From: Bradyrhizobium sp.
GTDB taxonomy: Bacteria > Pseudomonadota > Alphaproteobacteria > Rhizobiales > Xanthobacteraceae
Direction of reading: 5' to 3'
DNA: 64,000 bases
NCBI RefSeq assembly: GCF_016213215.1
Contig: NZ_JACRAW010000046.1
Location: forward strand, 1-64,000
Within the stretch, counting starts at the first letter, position 1. Every line of letters begins with the position of its first letter. Under the pieces are notes generated by a model. The model was not told the origin of the DNA. It saw only the letters and a program-made list of their open reading frames with translations, and did not search any database. The position numbers and the translations under genes were made by a program. Below are positions 52,030 to 60,274 of this stretch, piece after piece.

Positions 52030-52165
52030 CTAGGGATTGTACTTGAAGTCGTCCTCTGCGTAGAAGGTGGCGATACCCCGCTTCTGCCGCTTCCGACAGG
52101 TGCGACAAATCGTCGTCGCCGATGAAGCAAAGGACGTGACGCGGCCTTACCCTGGATCGTGACAT
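52030..52165 (-). pseudogene. Possible remnant of a DUF4261-like gene
   Basis: On the reverse strand an ATG at 52165 opens MSRSRVRPRHVLCFIGDDD, and after a shift of frame near the middle the sequence ends AEDDFKYNP then TAG at 52032-52030. Both ends resemble the start and end of DUF4261-type hypothetical proteins (about 250 residues), with the middle missing. This may be a deletion remnant. Family resemblance is from memory and short, so confidence is low. The rest of the stretch 51977-52338 shows nothing else. Confidence 0.3.
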
Positions 52166-52338
52166 GGCAGCTGCCCGTTCAAAGTGCCGGCCAATCGGGG
52201 TGGGTTCCGTGGGACCAGATGCCGGTCGAGAACATTGCCGCCAGCAGAGTTCTGCGATCCATGCAAGCAAAACCCCCGGTTCGCGAGAACCAGGGGTGGG
52301 CCTTCCTTTGACTGCGGGCAAGCCGAGCGCGAACAGCG

Positions 52339-52833
52339 TCAGCTCTTCACCATGGTGATGTTGACCCCCCGGATTTCGCCCTTGGAACTGATCTGCACCG
52401 TCTGCTTGCTGCCGTTGGTGCGCAGCGTCAGGTTGGCGGCAAAGCCGGCAGCCTCTACGAACACGTCGATCTGGCCGCCGCCGGCGGTGCCCTGCAGATT
52501 GCCGAAGACGTTGCGGCTCGCCTCGCTCCAGTTGCCGGAGATCCGGTCGCCCTGGCTGGTGACGTCGCTGGAGAGGTCGAATTTGTAGCTGTCGCTGGCG
52601 CAGTGCAGGTTCTGCTTCAGGTTGAGGCCGCCGCCGCCGACTTTGTAATCCGCCTTGCAGCGGATGCGTTCGGTCGTGCCATCGGCAAGGGCAACCGTGC
52701 CCGTGCCCGACCACGCGCCAGCGAAGCCCGCAAATGGGCCGGACTGGGCATGGCTAGCCGAAACAGAAAAGATCAGCGCAGCGCCGATTCCGGCCGCCTT
52801 GATCGCATGTCCAGAGAGCCCGAAGAATTTCAT
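52339..52833 (-). CDS. Secreted protein of unknown function
   Basis: A 164-residue protein with a signal peptide (about residues 1-29, ending SASHA before QSGPF). The mature part is glycine- and serine-rich with likely beta strands: GAWSGTGTVALADGTTERIRC, KADYKVGGGGLNLKQNLHC, SGNWSEASRNVFGNLQG, GFAANLTLRTNG. Two cysteines could pair. The pattern recalls small periplasmic lipocalin-like proteins common in bradyrhizobia, but no named family is recognised. The start at 52833 was chosen for the signal peptide; the longer reading to 52923 would add 30 unlikely residues. Confidence 0.75.
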   Translation of the reverse strand: MKFFGLSGHAIKAAGIGAALIFSVSASHAQSGPFAGFAGAWSGTGTVALADGTTERIRCKADYKVGGGGLNLKQNLHCASDSYKFDLSSDVTSQGDRISGNWSEASRNVFGNLQGTAGGGQIDVFVEAAGFAANLTLRTNGSKQTVQISSKGEIRGVNITMVKS

Positions 52834-53283
52834 GTCGACTATCCCGTTTTGAATTGACGTCCGTCTGTTAGAGGCGTCTCGCCGCATCGAAGGTTTAGTG
52901 TTGCCATGCCACGCGAGGTTCAAATCTCAAGCCGACACGCTCGCCGCGGCCACTTCTCTTAAGCCGCCCAGGCTTGTCATTCACCCAGGCAAAGCGCCGC
53001 GCGGACCTCGATCTAACGGTGGGCGATGCAGGTCTGCAACAGCTAAATAGCAAAACGCCGGCACCTCGAATAATGTCATGGCATCAAGTGCTTGCATCTG
53101 CCATTGAATCGCAAAGAACAAGTGTGATTTGGTCGTTCGGCGAAAATTTGGCCGCATTTGCCAGCGCTTGTATCAACCTGGCTGCCGCACATCGCGGCAC
53201 CTGCAATCAGAACAATCCGTTCCGGCGTCTGCCCTGTGCTGTCCGGGATCGGAGCGATTCTGCCCCGATACGGAAGGAATGAA
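52834..53283. other. Intergenic stretch without a recognisable gene
   Basis: About 450 bases of somewhat lower GC between two divergent small secreted-protein genes. No convincing reading frame, RNA gene or repeat was seen. It presumably contains both promoters, but no consensus sigma70 or EcfG site was found. Confidence 0.5.
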
Positions 53284-53520
53284 ATGCGCAAGTACATCCT
53301 GGCACTTACACTCGCGTCGCTGTCGGTTGCATCCGCGGCATCTGCCCAAGCCCAGCGCAGCGGTACTCCGGAAGAGCAGAAGGCCTGCACACGCGACGTA
53401 CAGCGCCATTGCCGCGCGGTGATCGACCAGGGCGATTTCACCATTCTGGCGTGCCTGAAGGAAAATCGCTCGAAGATCTCGGCCGAGTGCAACCAGGTCT
53501 TGAAAAATAACGGGCAATAG
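53284..53520 (+). CDS. Small secreted cysteine-rich-repeat protein
   Basis: A 78-residue protein with a signal peptide (about residues 1-23, ending ASAQAQ) and a mature part with four cysteines: ACTRDVQRHCRAVIDQGDFTILACLKENRSKISAECNQVL. This C-x7-C-x13-C-x11-C spacing resembles the Golgi-type cysteine-rich repeat seen in short periplasmic proteins of rhizobia. Two disulfides are likely. The start at 53284 follows GGAAGGAATGAA. The function is unknown. hpnC follows about 190 bases later. Confidence 0.75.
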   Translation: MRKYILALTLASLSVASAASAQAQRSGTPEEQKACTRDVQRHCRAVIDQGDFTILACLKENRSKISAECNQVLKNNGQ

Positions 53521-53607
53521 GCCCCATTGGTGCGCCTTTGCGGGGGGGGCCCGGTCCGTTCTGAGGCCGACCGGGAGGGAACGGTAGTCGCCGGCAGGAT
53601 TGGTTTT

Positions 53608-53642
53608 GCGGTCGTATTCCCCTATATGGGGTCCGCGACCGC
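53608..53642. repeat. Nested hairpin in the hpnC leader region
   Basis: GCGGTCG (53608-53614) pairs with CGACCGC (53636-53642), and in between CCCC (53619-53622) pairs with GGGG (53628-53631) around TATAT. It lies 66 bases before the hpnC start. It could be an operator, an RNA leader structure or part of a terminator of the upstream small gene; it lacks a T-run. Confidence 0.5.
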
Positions 53643-53707
53643 TTCGCCGTACGAGACCTTGCGGCGAGAAAAGATCTTTCTGCTCAGACGATTGTAATCA
53701 GTTCTTG

Positions 53708-54592
53708 ATGGCCACTGCGAGCGAATTGCGATCCGGCAAGACCGACCGCGACGAGAACTTTCCCGTCGCGTCGTGGATCATTCGCCCGCGTCACCGGGCG
53801 CTGATCCTGGCATTCTACAACTTCGTCAGGACCGCCGACGACGTCGCCGATCACGCCACGCTCTCACCAGACAAGAAGCTTGCTTATCTCGACTTGCTGG
53901 AAGCCGAATTGCTCGGCAGGGGCGAGACACAAAAGGAGGCTATTGCCCTCCGTCATGCGCTCGCCGATCGTGGCATGCCGCCGCGCCATGCGCTGGACGT
54001 GTTGACCGCGTTCCGGATGGACGTGACCAAGCTGCGGTACGAGACCTGGGACGAGGTCATTCATTACTGCCGCTATTCGGCCATGCCGGTCGGCCGCTTC
54101 ATGCTCGACGTCCATGGCGAGAGCGCCTCGACCTGGGCGGCCTCGGATGCGCTGTGCGCCGGATTGCAGATCAACAACCACCTGCAAGATTGCGGAAAAG
54201 ACTACAAGAACCTCAACCGGGTCTATCTGCCGCGCGAGGCGCTGGAGGCCGCCGGCGCATCCGTCGAGCAGCTCGCGCTCGAGAGATCGCCTCCGGTCCT
54301 GCTGCAGTGCCTGCATGCGGTGGCCGCGCGCAACGCGCAGTTGCTTCAGCAAAGCAAAGCCTTCAGCGCGGAAGTGAAGGACTTCCGCCTTGCCATTGAT
54401 ATTTCGGTCATTCAGGCGTTCGCCGATCGCATCGTGAGGCTCTTGCAGGCGCGCGATCCCTTGAGCGAGCGGGTGCATCTCAACGGCGCCGAGTTGCTCG
54501 CCTTCAGCATCAGCGGCATCGGCGGCGAGGTGATTCGCCGCGCGGTGGGACGCAGACCCGTTTCCAATCCGGGGCCGGCGCATGACGCTTGA
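53708..54592 (+). CDS. hpnC: HpnC, hydroxysqualene synthase
   Basis: A 294-residue squalene/phytoene-synthase-fold protein that turns presqualene diphosphate into hydroxysqualene. The first aspartate-rich motif is RTADDVADHA (D44, D45, D48) and the second is in NNHLQDCGKDYKNLNRVYLP. The start at 53708 is preceded by a weak site and matches the family N-terminus (KTDRDENFPVASWIIRPRHR). It overlaps hpnD by 11 bases. It is the first gene of the hpnC-hpnD-hpnE unit. Confidence 0.92.
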   Translation: MATASELRSGKTDRDENFPVASWIIRPRHRALILAFYNFVRTADDVADHATLSPDKKLAYLDLLEAELLGRGETQKEAIALRHALADRGMPPRHALDVLTAFRMDVTKLRYETWDEVIHYCRYSAMPVGRFMLDVHGESASTWAASDALCAGLQINNHLQDCGKDYKNLNRVYLPREALEAAGASVEQLALERSPPVLLQCLHAVAARNAQLLQQSKAFSAEVKDFRLAIDISVIQAFADRIVRLLQARDPLSERVHLNGAELLAFSISGIGGEVIRRAVGRRPVSNPGPAHDA

Positions 54593-55421
54593 GGTCGCAC
54601 AGCCGAGTGCCGATTACGGCACCACCGCATCCGGCAGCTCTTTCTATGCCGCGATGCGCATCCTGCCGCGCGCGCAGCGAGATGCAATGTTCCAGATCTA
54701 CAGCTTCTGCCGCCAGGTCGACGACATCGCCGATTCCGATGGTCCGCGGCAGGAGCGGCTGGCCGCGCTCCAGCAATGGCGGGACGATATCGAGGCGCTG
54801 TATCAGGGTCGCCCACCCGCGCGCCTGAATGACTATGTCGCCTCCGTGGAAAGGTTCGGCCTCAAGCGCGAGGATTTCCTCGCCATCGTCGATGGGATGG
54901 AAATGGACGTGCCGCAGGACATCCGGGCGCCGGATCTTGCGACGCTCGACCTTTATTGCGACCGCGTCGCCAGCGCCGTCGGGCGGCTGTCAGTACGGGT
55001 GTTCGGCATGCCCGAGGAGGATGGCATCCTCCTCGCCCATCACCTTGGAAGAGCGCTGCAACTGACGAATATCCTTCGTGATCTTGACGAAGACGCCCTT
55101 CTCGGCCGTCTTTATCTGCCGCGCGAGGCGCTGCTGCATGCCGGCATCACCAGCGACGATCCCAGGAAGGTGATCGCCGACCGCGCACTGCCTCGGGTCT
55201 GCATTCCGCTCGCCCAACGCGCCCAATCGCATTTCGAACAGGCCGAGGAGATCATGAACCGCAACAAGCGCCGTGCCGTACGCGCGCCGCGGATCATGTC
55301 CAAGTACTACAATGCTATTCTCGACCTCCTGATCGAAAGGGGCTTCGCGCCGCCGCGACCTCCAGTTCGCGTCGGCAAGTTCGCCCGCATCGGCATTATC
55401 CTCCGTTATGCTTTTGTCTGA
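54582..55421 (+). CDS. hpnD: HpnD, presqualene diphosphate synthase
   Basis: A 279-residue prenyltransferase that joins two farnesyl diphosphates into presqualene diphosphate. The aspartate-rich motifs are FCRQVDDIADS (D47, D48, D51) and LTNILRDLDEDALLGRLYLP. It begins with SSFYAAMRILPRAQRDAMFQIYSFCR, the normal start of this family. The ATG at 54582 overlaps the end of hpnC, and hpnE starts 10 bases after its stop. Confidence 0.93.
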   Translation: MTLEVAQPSADYGTTASGSSFYAAMRILPRAQRDAMFQIYSFCRQVDDIADSDGPRQERLAALQQWRDDIEALYQGRPPARLNDYVASVERFGLKREDFLAIVDGMEMDVPQDIRAPDLATLDLYCDRVASAVGRLSVRVFGMPEEDGILLAHHLGRALQLTNILRDLDEDALLGRLYLPREALLHAGITSDDPRKVIADRALPRVCIPLAQRAQSHFEQAEEIMNRNKRRAVRAPRIMSKYYNAILDLLIERGFAPPRPPVRVGKFARIGIILRYAFV

Positions 55422-55430
55422 TTTCATCTG

Positions 55431-56690
55431 ATGCAGAAATCCGTCCACATTATCGGCGCTGGAATTTCCGGCCTGTCTGCTGCCGTGCGGCTCCTCAACG
55501 CCGGCTTCAACGTGCATGTGCACGAGGCGACGCAGCAGGCCGGCGGCCGTTGCCGGTCCTACTTTGACGCCGCGACCAATCTCACCATCGACAACGGCAA
55601 TCACCTGCTGTTGTCCGGCAACCGCCATGCCCTGGCTTATGCCCGCTCCATCGGCAGCGAGGCGGGTCTGGTCGGGCCAAAGCATGCCCAGTTTCCCTTC
55701 GTCGACCTCACGACCGGTCAGCGCTGGCAACTCGACCTCGGCGACAGCCGTTTGCCGCTGTGGGTGTTTGACGAGGCCAAGCGCGTGCCCGACACGACGC
55801 TGGGCGACTATCTCGCCCTGGCACCGCTGGTCTGGGCATCGAAAAGCACCTTGGTGGGTAACGCCATTCCCTGCAAAGGCACGCTCTATGATCGCCTGGT
55901 ACAGCCGCTGCTGCTCGCTGCGCTCAATGTCGATCCGCCGGAAGGCTCGGCCGGGCTTGCCGGCGCGGTGGTAAGGGAGACGCTGCTCGCGGGCGGGCAG
56001 GCCTGCCGGCCGCTGATCGCGCGCGACGGCTTGAGCGCGGTCCTGATCGAGCCTGCTGTAAAGCTGCTGAAGGAGAAGGGCGCCTCGGTCCAGTTCGGCC
56101 ATGAGCTGCGCGAGTTCGCGGCTTCGGGAGAGCGAATCGGCACCCTCGATTTTGGCGGCGGCGATACCGTCGCGATCGGGCCCGACGACGCGGTGGTGAT
56201 GGCCGTTCCGCCGCGCGCCGCATCGTCGTTGCTTCCGGGCCTGAAGACGCCGACCAAGTTTCGCGCCATTGTGAACGCGCATTTCCGCTTCGATCCGCCG
56301 CCTGGCGCGCCTCCGATTCTGGGCGTGATCGGCGGAGTGGTCGAATGGCTGTTCGCGTTTCCGAACCGGCTTTCCGTGACCATCAGCAACGGCGACCGGC
56401 TGGTCGACATGCCGCGCGAGGAGCTCGCGCAGGCAATCTGGCGGGATGTCTGCAAGGCGGGGGGCGTGGCCGGCGAATTGCCCGCATGGCAGATCGTACG
56501 CGAGCGCCGCGCCACCTTCGCCGCCACCCCCGAGCAGCATGGCCTGCGTCCCGGGCCGGTAGTCACCGGGCTGAAGAACCTGTTCCTCGCCGGCGACTGG
56601 ACCGATACCGGACTGCCGGCAACCATCGAAGGATCGGTGCGATCGGGAGACCGTGCCGCCGACCTCGTGCTGGCGCGCCAGCGGGGCTAA
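55431..56690 (+). CDS. hpnE: HpnE, hydroxysqualene dehydroxylase
   Basis: A 419-residue FAD-dependent amine-oxidase-fold enzyme that reduces hydroxysqualene to squalene. The dinucleotide motif IIGAGISGLSAAVRLL is at 7-22, the acidic end HEATQQAGGRCRS follows, and the C-terminal FAD motif is LFLAGDWTDTGLPATIEGSVRSGDRAA. It is the last intact gene of the unit. shc, which normally follows, is missing; the next 345 bases hold a decayed remnant. Confidence 0.93.
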   Translation: MQKSVHIIGAGISGLSAAVRLLNAGFNVHVHEATQQAGGRCRSYFDAATNLTIDNGNHLLLSGNRHALAYARSIGSEAGLVGPKHAQFPFVDLTTGQRWQLDLGDSRLPLWVFDEAKRVPDTTLGDYLALAPLVWASKSTLVGNAIPCKGTLYDRLVQPLLLAALNVDPPEGSAGLAGAVVRETLLAGGQACRPLIARDGLSAVLIEPAVKLLKEKGASVQFGHELREFAASGERIGTLDFGGGDTVAIGPDDAVVMAVPPRAASSLLPGLKTPTKFRAIVNAHFRFDPPPGAPPILGVIGGVVEWLFAFPNRLSVTISNGDRLVDMPREELAQAIWRDVCKAGGVAGELPAWQIVRERRATFAATPEQHGLRPGPVVTGLKNLFLAGDWTDTGLPATIEGSVRSGDRAADLVLARQRG

Positions 56691-56780
56691 GCCGCACAAC
56701 GGTGCCAAACGCAGCGCGCCGGGCCGGCGGTGTGGAGCCGCTCGTTACCACTGGCGACCTCGGCGCAAACAAACCACCCA

Positions 56781-57030
56781 CCCACTCTCATACCCACGGC
56801 ATGGGCTTTGCTTGTCGTGACAGCGGCGAGGTATGTCGCTCAGCCGAGGGGCACCGGGGCCTGCCCGATTGCCACACCCGGCAGAAAAGGCCTGTCGGCC
56901 ACCGATAGTTGTGGCTGCGGGCTTTTCTCAGGCGTTTTGAGTGCGCTATACGGTTACGAGAACCTTTCCGCTTGGGGCGGTGCTGGCGCGACAAGGAAAC
57001 TTGAGGATAGCGATAGCAGGGTGCTAGGGG
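56781..57030 (+). pseudogene. shc: Remnant of squalene-hopene cyclase gene (3' end)
   Basis: Between hpnE and hpnG, where shc (hpnF) normally lies, no long frame exists. At 56796 the reading ACGGCATGGGCTTTGCTT gives TAWALL, followed by a VVTAAR segment, matching the (S)QTAWALLGLMAAGEV part of SHC. Further on, GCGGGCTTTTCTCAGGCG, TTTTGAGTGCGCTAT, GGTTACGAGAA, CCGCTTGGGGCGGTG and AAGGAAACTTGAGG match, with small indels and substitutions, the SHC tail coding GFP.VFYLRYHGY..FFPLWA.ARYRNL. The first 80 percent of the gene, with the DXDD motif, is gone. Frame shifts are seen directly; the identity rests on pattern recall, not a database search. Confidence 0.7.
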
Positions 57031-57036
57031 ACGAAA

Positions 57037-57771
57037 GTGGATTTCGGGACGGGGGACGAACTTACGGCGGTCAATGCCATTGACTCGCGACCAATCCTTA
57101 TCGTGACCGGCCTCGTTCAGGAGGCACGCATTGCAGCCGGGCCTGGAATGGCCGTTATCTGCAGCAGTAGCAGTCCGCGCCAATTGCGCGCGCTTCTGAC
57201 GGTTGTCGATCCCGCAAGCATCCGCGGCGTGATCTCGTTCGGTGTCGCCGGCGGGCTCGATCCGACGCTCAGGACGGGCGATCTCGTCGTCGCCACCGAG
57301 GTGCTCGCCGGAGACGCACGCTGGGCCGCCGGCATTTCATTGAGTGACGGCCTGATCAGCAAGCTCACCTCCGGCCGTCGCCGCGTCGTGCGCGGCTGCC
57401 TGGCAGGTGCCGAAGAAGTCGTGATGGGGCAATCCTGCAAGGCCGCGCTCCATTCGGAGACGGGCGCGGCGGCCGTGGACATGGAAAGCCATATCGCCGC
57501 CGCCTACGCGGCGGAGGCGGGGCTTCCTTTCGCGGCGCTCAGGGTCATCAGCGATCCCGCCCATCGGGCGCTTCCTGCGCTCGCCCGAGCGGCGATCAAG
57601 CCGAACGGCAAGCTCGACCTCGCCACGGTGCTGCGCGGAGTCGCACGCAACCCCCGCACGCTGCACGCGCTTGTATCGACGGGGATCGATTTCAACCGCG
57701 CGTTGCGCTCCTTACGCGGCTGTCGAGGCTTTCTCCTGGGCAGCGAGGGCCTCCTCGCGGCGGATCTCTGA
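57037..57771 (+). CDS. hpnG: HpnG, adenosylhopane nucleosidase
   Basis: A 244-residue nucleoside phosphorylase-fold protein that removes adenine from adenosylhopane to give ribosylhopane. It has ISFGVAGGLDPTLRTGDLVVATEV, AAVDMESHIAAAYAAEAGLPFAALRVISDPA (catalytic glutamate and aspartate of the family). The start GTG at 57037 has CTAGGGGACGAAA before it. Its last 60 bases overlap the end of hpnH on the other strand. No cyclase gene precedes it, unlike in related clusters. Confidence 0.9.
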   Translation: MDFGTGDELTAVNAIDSRPILIVTGLVQEARIAAGPGMAVICSSSSPRQLRALLTVVDPASIRGVISFGVAGGLDPTLRTGDLVVATEVLAGDARWAAGISLSDGLISKLTSGRRRVVRGCLAGAEEVVMGQSCKAALHSETGAAAVDMESHIAAAYAAEAGLPFAALRVISDPAHRALPALARAAIKPNGKLDLATVLRGVARNPRTLHALVSTGIDFNRALRSLRGCRGFLLGSEGLLAADL

Positions 57772-58860
57772 CAGCTTCTTCTGAACCTGCTCGGAGAAGA
57801 TATACTCCGCCGGGCGCTGCTTTGAGAGATCGATCTCGGGCACCAACGGGCCCTTGGTCTTGATGCCGCGCAACGCCACCCACATCGCCTTGAACGGGTT
57901 GTTGAACGCCGCATTGGCCGCCGTCGGCTCGTAGCCGCAATGGGCCATGCAGTTGGCGCACTTCTCGTACTTGCCCGTGCCGTAGGAATCCCAGTCCGTG
58001 GTTTCCATCAGTTCCTTGAACGTCTTCGCATAGCCTTCGCCGAGCAGGTAGCAGGGCTTCTGCCAACCGAAGATGTTGCGTGCCGGCATGCCCCACGGCG
58101 TGCACTCGAAGTCCTGGTTGCCGGCCAGGAAGTCGAGGAACAGGCTCGAATGCATGAAATTCCACTTCTTGCCCTTTCCGAGCGCGAAGACGTCGCGGAA
58201 CAGCTTCTTGGTCCTGGCGCGGTTGAGGAAGTGCTCCTGGTCGGGCGCGCGCTCATAGGCATAGCCCGGGGACATCGAGACCCCGACGCCAAGCTCGCTG
58301 CAGAAGTCGAGGTACTTGGCGATCTCTTCGGCGGAGTGGCCCTCGAAGATCGTGGCATTGACGTTTACCGCAAAACCGCGCGCCTTCGCCGCCTTGATCG
58401 CGGAGACCGCGCGATCGAATACCCCCTTCTGCGAGACAGCCTTGTCGTGATGCTCGCGCAGGCCGTCGAGATGCACCGAGAAGAACAGGTAGGGCGAGGG
58501 TTCGAACAGGTCGAGCTTCTTCTCAAGGAGCAGCGCGTTGGTGCACAGCGAGACGAACTTCTTGCGCGCAACGAGCCCGCGCACGATCTCGCCGATATCC
58601 TTGTGGATCAGCGGCTCGCCGCCGGGAATGGCCACCAGCGGCGCGCCGCACTCATCCGCGGCGTCCAGGCACTCCTGCACAGTCATGCGGCGATTGAGGA
58701 TCGCGTCGGGATAGTCGATCTTGCCGCAGCCGGCGCAGGCGAGATTGCAGCGAAACAGCGGCTCCAGCATCAGCACGAGCGGATAGCGTTTGCGGCCAAG
58801 CAGTTTCTGCTTGAGCAAATAGCCGCCGATACGCATTTCCTTCAAGAACGGGATTGCCAT
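57712..58860 (-). CDS. hpnH: HpnH, adenosylhopane-forming radical SAM enzyme
   Basis: A 382-residue radical-SAM protein that adds adenosine to diploptene to make adenosylhopane, the first step of side-chain building. The iron-sulfur cysteines are C38, C42 and C45 in FRCNLACAGCGKIDYP; VAIPGGEPLIHKDIGEIV is the SAM-binding region, and KYEKCANCMAHCGYEPTAA near 300-325 carries additional cysteines typical of the C-terminal part. The ATG is at 58860. It is convergent with hpnG and is the second gene after ispH, from which it is 35 bases away. Confidence 0.94.
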   Translation of the reverse strand: MAIPFLKEMRIGGYLLKQKLLGRKRYPLVLMLEPLFRCNLACAGCGKIDYPDAILNRRMTVQECLDAADECGAPLVAIPGGEPLIHKDIGEIVRGLVARKKFVSLCTNALLLEKKLDLFEPSPYLFFSVHLDGLREHHDKAVSQKGVFDRAVSAIKAAKARGFAVNVNATIFEGHSAEEIAKYLDFCSELGVGVSMSPGYAYERAPDQEHFLNRARTKKLFRDVFALGKGKKWNFMHSSLFLDFLAGNQDFECTPWGMPARNIFGWQKPCYLLGEGYAKTFKELMETTDWDSYGTGKYEKCANCMAHCGYEPTAANAAFNNPFKAMWVALRGIKTKGPLVPEIDLSKQRPAEYIFSEQVQKKLSEIRREEALAAQEKASTAA

Positions 58861-58895
58861 TACGGTTTTCTTTCTGGGTTTCTTCGTCAGGTGGG

Positions 58896-59822
58896 TCAGC
58901 TTGCCGCGAGTTCGGCAGGCAAGCGGAATTCGATGTTTTCTTCCCGGCCGGGCAGCACCGAGACCTTGACCGGTCCGATGCGCCGCAACGCTTCAATCAC
59001 GTCATCGACGAGAACCTCGGGGGCGGAGGCGCCAGCGGTGATACCGACAGCCTTGGCGTGCTTCAGCCATTCCGGATTGAGCTCGCTGCCGTCGGCGATG
59101 AGGTAACTCGCGACTCCGGCCTCGGTGCCGATCTCGCGGAGCCGGTTCGAGTTGGAACTGTTGGCCGCGCCAACCACCAGGATGACGTCGACCAGCTTGC
59201 TTAGGTCCCTTACCGCAGTTTGTCGGTTCTGTGTCGCATAGCAGATATCCCGGATGTCGGGACCTTGGATGTCGCTAAATCGCGCCTGGAGCGCGGCGAT
59301 GATGTCCTTGGTGTCGTCGACGCTCAGCGTCGTCTGGGTGATGTAGGCGACCGGCGTGTCGGTGGGCAGCGTCAGTTCCGCCACGTCCTCGACGCTCTGG
59401 ACCAGGAGCACGGGGCCAGGGACCTGGCCCATGGTGCCCTCGACCTCGGGGTGGCCGGCATGGCCGATCAGGATCAGTGCCCGGCCTTTCGACATGTACC
59501 GCTTCCCCTGATTGTGAACCTTCGTGACCAGGGGACAGGTGGCGTTGAGCACGGCCAAGCCGCGCTCGGCCGCCTCTTCTTCGACCGTGCGCGCCACGCC
59601 ATGGGCGCTGAACACGGTCACTGCGCGAGGCGGAACCTGCGACAGTTCCTCGACGAATATCGCACCCTTGTTCTTGAGGCTCTCGACCACGTATTTGTTG
59701 TGCACGATCTCATGACGCACATAGACGGGCGGGCCGTACTTCTCGAGGGCGCGCTCGACGATCTCGATCGCGCGCACCACTCCCGCACAAAACCCGCGCG
59801 GCTGCGCAAGAAAAACTTCCAT
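58896..59822 (-). CDS. ispH: 4-hydroxy-3-methylbut-2-enyl diphosphate reductase
   Basis: A 308-residue [4Fe-4S] enzyme, the last step of the MEP route, making IPP and DMAPP for the squalene pathway. Cluster cysteines C12, C96 and C194 are in GFCAGV, NATCPLV and [10 protein letters not shown]; histidines in VRHEIVHN and [10 protein letters not shown], with E126, are kept. The ATG at 59822 is in a better position than the TTG six codons upstream. It heads an ispH-hpnH unit, so isoprenoid supply and hopanoid tailoring are co-transcribed. Confidence 0.96.
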   Translation of the reverse strand: MEVFLAQPRGFCAGVVRAIEIVERALEKYGPPVYVRHEIVHNKYVVESLKNKGAIFVEELSQVPPRAVTVFSAHGVARTVEEEAAERGLAVLNATCPLVTKVHNQGKRYMSKGRALILIGHAGHPEVEGTMGQVPGPVLLVQSVEDVAELTLPTDTPVAYITQTTLSVDDTKDIIAALQARFSDIQGPDIRDICYATQNRQTAVRDLSKLVDVILVVGAANSSNSNRLREIGTEAGVASYLIADGSELNPEWLKHAKAVGITAGASAPEVLVDDVIEALRRIGPVKVSVLPGREENIEFRLPAELAAS

Positions 59823-60274
59823 TGGATGTCCATTACGCAAGTTGCACCAAATTGTTTATGTTCCCGGCGGCACCCCAGCCCCGCAAATTAGTGGCAATAA
59901 CCGCACCATTGGTTCCAGCATTTGCGCTGGATCAGAGCTTTTTCTGCCCTAAGCGCATGGACGCACAGGGCTTTGTCTCAAGAAAACGTCGGATAGGAAA
60001 GGCGGATCCAGTTGTCCCGCCCGAGGCAAGCTACGGCGCGTGGTACTATAATAGGTTAATTTATCCCGGGAAAGCAGGGTTCCCGGCTCCCCTCACTTGT
60101 TCGTCACTTTACCCGCTGTCAATCCCGGCTATACCAGCGGCCCGCAAAGCATTGCCATTTCTCCGCCCCCTTTGGGGCCAAAACCACCTGAAACAGCATT
60201 GGATTGTTCCGGAACCCCGATGGACAGCCGGCGTTTCGCCCGGCTGTTAACACCACAAACAAGAAAGAAGAGAT
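59823..60274. other. Divergent regulatory region between ispH and hpnN
   Basis: About 450 bases without a gene. It must hold the ispH-hpnH promoter on the left and the hpnN promoter on the right. An AT-rich stretch (TACTATAATAGGTTAATTTAT) lies at about 60043-60063, and a perfect EcfG-type promoter is at 60211-60235. No convincing peptide-coding frame was found. Confidence 0.55.
60211..60235 (+). promoter_or_regulatory. Consensus EcfG promoter upstream of hpnN
   Basis: GGAAC (60211-60215), a 16-base spacer, then CGTT (60232-60235), an exact match to the EcfG general-stress sigma factor consensus GGAAC-N16/17-CGTT of alphaproteobacteria. It lies 40 bases before the hpnN start codon, in the right direction. 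Confidence 0.68.

Noticed and set aside
56730..57083. A 117-codon open frame in the hpnE-hpnG gap as a new small gene
   Set aside because: Its start has no support, it runs into hpnG, and the sequence reads as broken pieces of the SHC tail in this and neighbouring frames.
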